Origin: Methanocella sp.
GTDB lineage: Archaea > Halobacteriota > Methanocellia > Methanocellales > Methanocellaceae
Direction of reading: 5' to 3'
Length of the DNA stretch: 23,082 nt
Assembly (NCBI RefSeq): GCF_035506375.1
Contig: NZ_DATJPM010000031.1
Span: 1-23,082, forward strand
Position numbers and translations under genes: made by a program. Under the pieces are notes generated by a model, which was not told where the DNA came from, did no database searches, and saw nothing but the letters and a program-made list of their open reading frames with translations. Shown one piece after another: positions 22,501-23,082 of the stretch (positions within the stretch are counted from its first letter, which is position 1; each line of letters begins with the position of its first letter).

Positions 22501-22797
22501 GTCCACGAGGGCAGCCCCAACGTCATCGATTTAATGAGAAGGGGCAAGGTCGACCTGATCATCAATACGCCGACCTCCAAGATGGCGAGGAAGGACGGCA
22601 GCCGCATTCGGCGGGCCGCCATCGACTTCGACGTCCCCTACCTGACCACCATCCAGGCCGTCCGGGCGTCCGCCGACGCCATCACCGCCATGGGGAAGCG
22701 GAAGATGAGCATACTCTCGCTGAACGAGTACCTGGGCCGCACCGCGTCCCCCGCGCCCGTCGCCGACGCATCAAAGGCGAGAGAGCCGGCCGCGTAA
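19543..22797 (+). CDS. carB: Carbamoyl-phosphate synthase large subunit
   Basis: Synthetase subunit, 1084 residues, full length. Two homologous ATP-grasp halves are visible: the first begins KKVLLIGSGPILIGQAAEFD and makes carboxyphosphate, the second begins KKVLIIGAGPIRIGQGIEFD (about 546 on) and phosphorylates carbamate. Each contains NPRxSRSSA/NPRSSRTIP. The central oligomerisation domain lies at about 400-545, and the C-terminal MGS-like regulatory domain at about 935-1065, where pyrimidines or ornithine act in relatives. An in-frame GTG at 19537 exists, but AGGTGAG 5 nt before the ATG at 19543 supports the latter. A short Ala/Pro-rich tail follows the last domain. Confidence 0.97.
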   Translation: MPRRQDVKKVLLIGSGPILIGQAAEFDFSGSQACRSLREEGIEVVLVNSNPATIMTDPESADAVYIEPITPDVVAQIIERERPDGILAGLGGQTGLNITSELAEMGVLEKYNVKILGTPLKAIYDTEDRDRFKHAMEAIGEKVPRSYACHTVDEAVAVIDKLGLPLIIRSAFTLGGTGSGVAHTVQDVRHIAELGLNKSRIHQILVEESVLGWKEFEYEVMRDASDTCITICNMENIDPMGIHTGESIVVTPSQTLSDADHQTLRSAAIKIIRALGIEGGCNIQFAWNDGDYRIVEVNPRVSRSSALASKATGYPIARIAAKIAIGLRLDEIQNKVTMETPASFEPTIDYVVVKIPRWPFDKFKNADKHITTSMKSTGEVMAIGRTYEEAYQKALNSLDISEFWGYGNWSRAEMSDLLKNPTHERMFVIYKALQTGAFTIDQIAKLTNIDPWFIRKIKNIVDMADTIKGNIDPEILRKAKRMGFTDEWIAQLRNTSPEAISDMRHKYGIIPTFKMVDTCAAEFAAKTPYYYSSYEQECELTPTDKKKVLIIGAGPIRIGQGIEFDYCTVHAVNALRESGIEAHIINNNPETVSTDFDVSDKLFFEPITLEHVMNIIEKERPYGVMVQFGGQTSVNMAIPLQMELNRRKDLNTIIIGTSPDNMNIAEDRDLWGRMMKEMGILQPEHGIAYSTDEAKVEAARIGYPILVRPSYVLGGRAMEIVYDEADLERYMTEAVKVSRKHPVLIDDFLEDATEIDVDAVSDGTDVLIGAIMEHIEEAGIHSGDSACVIPPQSLSKEVQDQVRDIVRKIALSLHVIGCVNIQMAFKDGKVYVLEANPRSSRTIPFVSKATGLPLAKIAAKVIIGYSLKDMGYTEEPKPKYVSVKEVVLPFDKLPGADPLLGPEMRSTGEVMGIDTDFGAAFFKAEQSAFNSLPLEGTVFISVRDEDKKEMARLAKMLSSSGLKLIGTTGTKKYLEAQGIPVTLISKVHEGSPNVIDLMRRGKVDLIINTPTSKMARKDGSRIRRAAIDFDVPYLTTIQAVRASADAITAMGKRKMSILSLNEYLGRTASPAPVADASKAREPAA

Positions 22798-22804
22798 TAC
22801 AGCG

Positions 22805-22840
22805 CCATTCACTTCTTTTTCCGTTTTTTCCTTCTCTAAA
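22805..22840 (+). terminator. Pyrimidine-rich terminator after carB
   Basis: Runs of five and six T lie in a C/T-rich stretch (about 22811-22836) just after the carB stop, matching archaeal termination signals. No stem is seen. The rest of the gap (to 22909) holds a TATA-like GATAATATATCC (about 22865-22876) that predicts a start near 22897 for the next gene. Confidence 0.55.
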
Positions 22841-22909
22841 TCAGAAAGGATATGTATTACCTGCGATAATATATCCCCGGATTCGCTACTATCCAGGATT
22901 TTGGTCGAC

Positions 22910-23082
22910 ATGGACACGAGGACTTTAGAGATGATGAGAATACCGTTCGCAACCCTGCTCTTTCTGGGCTCGGTGTACGCCCTGTATGTCTATGCCGTGC
23001 CGATGGATCCTTCGAACGTCCTGGGCAACGTGCTGGGCCTCGTCTGCATCGGCGTGCTCGTCTATTCGATGGTGCTCTTCTC
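22910..23082 (+). CDS. Membrane protein, truncated by the window edge
   Basis: An open frame begins at ATG 22910 and runs off the end, giving 57 codons so far (MDTRTLEMMRIPFATLLFLG...). Two hydrophobic segments, about 11-30 and 38-56, are separated by a short loop with PMDPSN. No family is recognised. A TATA at about 22865-22876 predicts a leader of about 13 nt. Codon use resembles the neighbours, supporting a real gene. It is separate from carB because a terminator and promoter lie between. Confidence 0.65.
   Translation, partial: MDTRTLEMMRIPFATLLFLGSVYALYVYAVPMDPSNVLGNVLGLVCIGVLVYSMVLF

Overview
The window looks like chromosomal DNA of a methanogenic or closely related euryarchaeon. Coding DNA is GC-rich, and the short gaps between genes are AT-rich with archaeal TATA/BRE promoters. 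Markers are archaeal RNA polymerase subunit Rpo7, aIF2-gamma, ABCE1, an NMD3-like protein, a Taw2-type wybutosine enzyme, an F420-dependent NADP reductase and a surface protein with a PGF-CTERM-like tail. Methanocellales is my best guess, from overall flavour rather than a search. I see no insertion sequence, CRISPR array, rRNA or tRNA.

Layout. (1) 187-2429, leftward: aIF2-gamma, a PIN-domain protein and Rpo7, part of a translation/transcription cluster conserved in archaea, ending in a hairpin plus T-run. The usual partner Spt4 does not follow. (2) 2693-4530, rightward: PRPP synthetase overlapping a DHH-family phosphoesterase. (3) 4685-6427, leftward: an Mrp/Nbp35-type Fe-S scaffold ATPase and F420H2:NADP oxidoreductase. 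(4) 6606-8745, rightward: a three-helix membrane protein followed 16 nt later by the ribosome-recycling ATPase ABCE1. (5) 8834-11397, leftward: an iron operon with a DtxR-FeoA fusion regulator and FeoB, behind two DtxR/IdeR-like palindromes. (6) 11505-14980, rightward: a family 2 glycosyltransferase, a histone-H1-like tail joined to a possible degenerate TagI-type fold, then NMD3 and Taw2 overlapping. (7) 14977-18228, leftward: a secreted seven-bladed beta-propeller, and a two-gene operon of class II fructose-bisphosphate aldolase and a phosphofructokinase with pyrophosphate-type active-site residues. (8) 18476-22797, rightward: carA-carB. (9) 22910-end: a truncated membrane protein gene.

Gene cooperation. 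Groups 1, 4 and NMD3/Taw2 serve transcription, translation and tRNA/ribosome maturation. prs and carAB feed nucleotide and arginine synthesis. The fba-pfp pair is a reversible sugar-phosphate module that could use pyrophosphate. The feo operon and the Mrp scaffold supply iron and Fe-S clusters, on which ABCE1 depends.

Most notable: the H1-tail/TagI-like fusion, PPi-type signatures in the phosphofructokinase, paired operators of the feo operon, FeoB G-domain substitutions, a dispersed intergenic repeat family, and GC-rich nested inverted repeats in the middle of two divergent promoter regions. No gap between genes exceeds about 300 bases; the larger ones are described as features.
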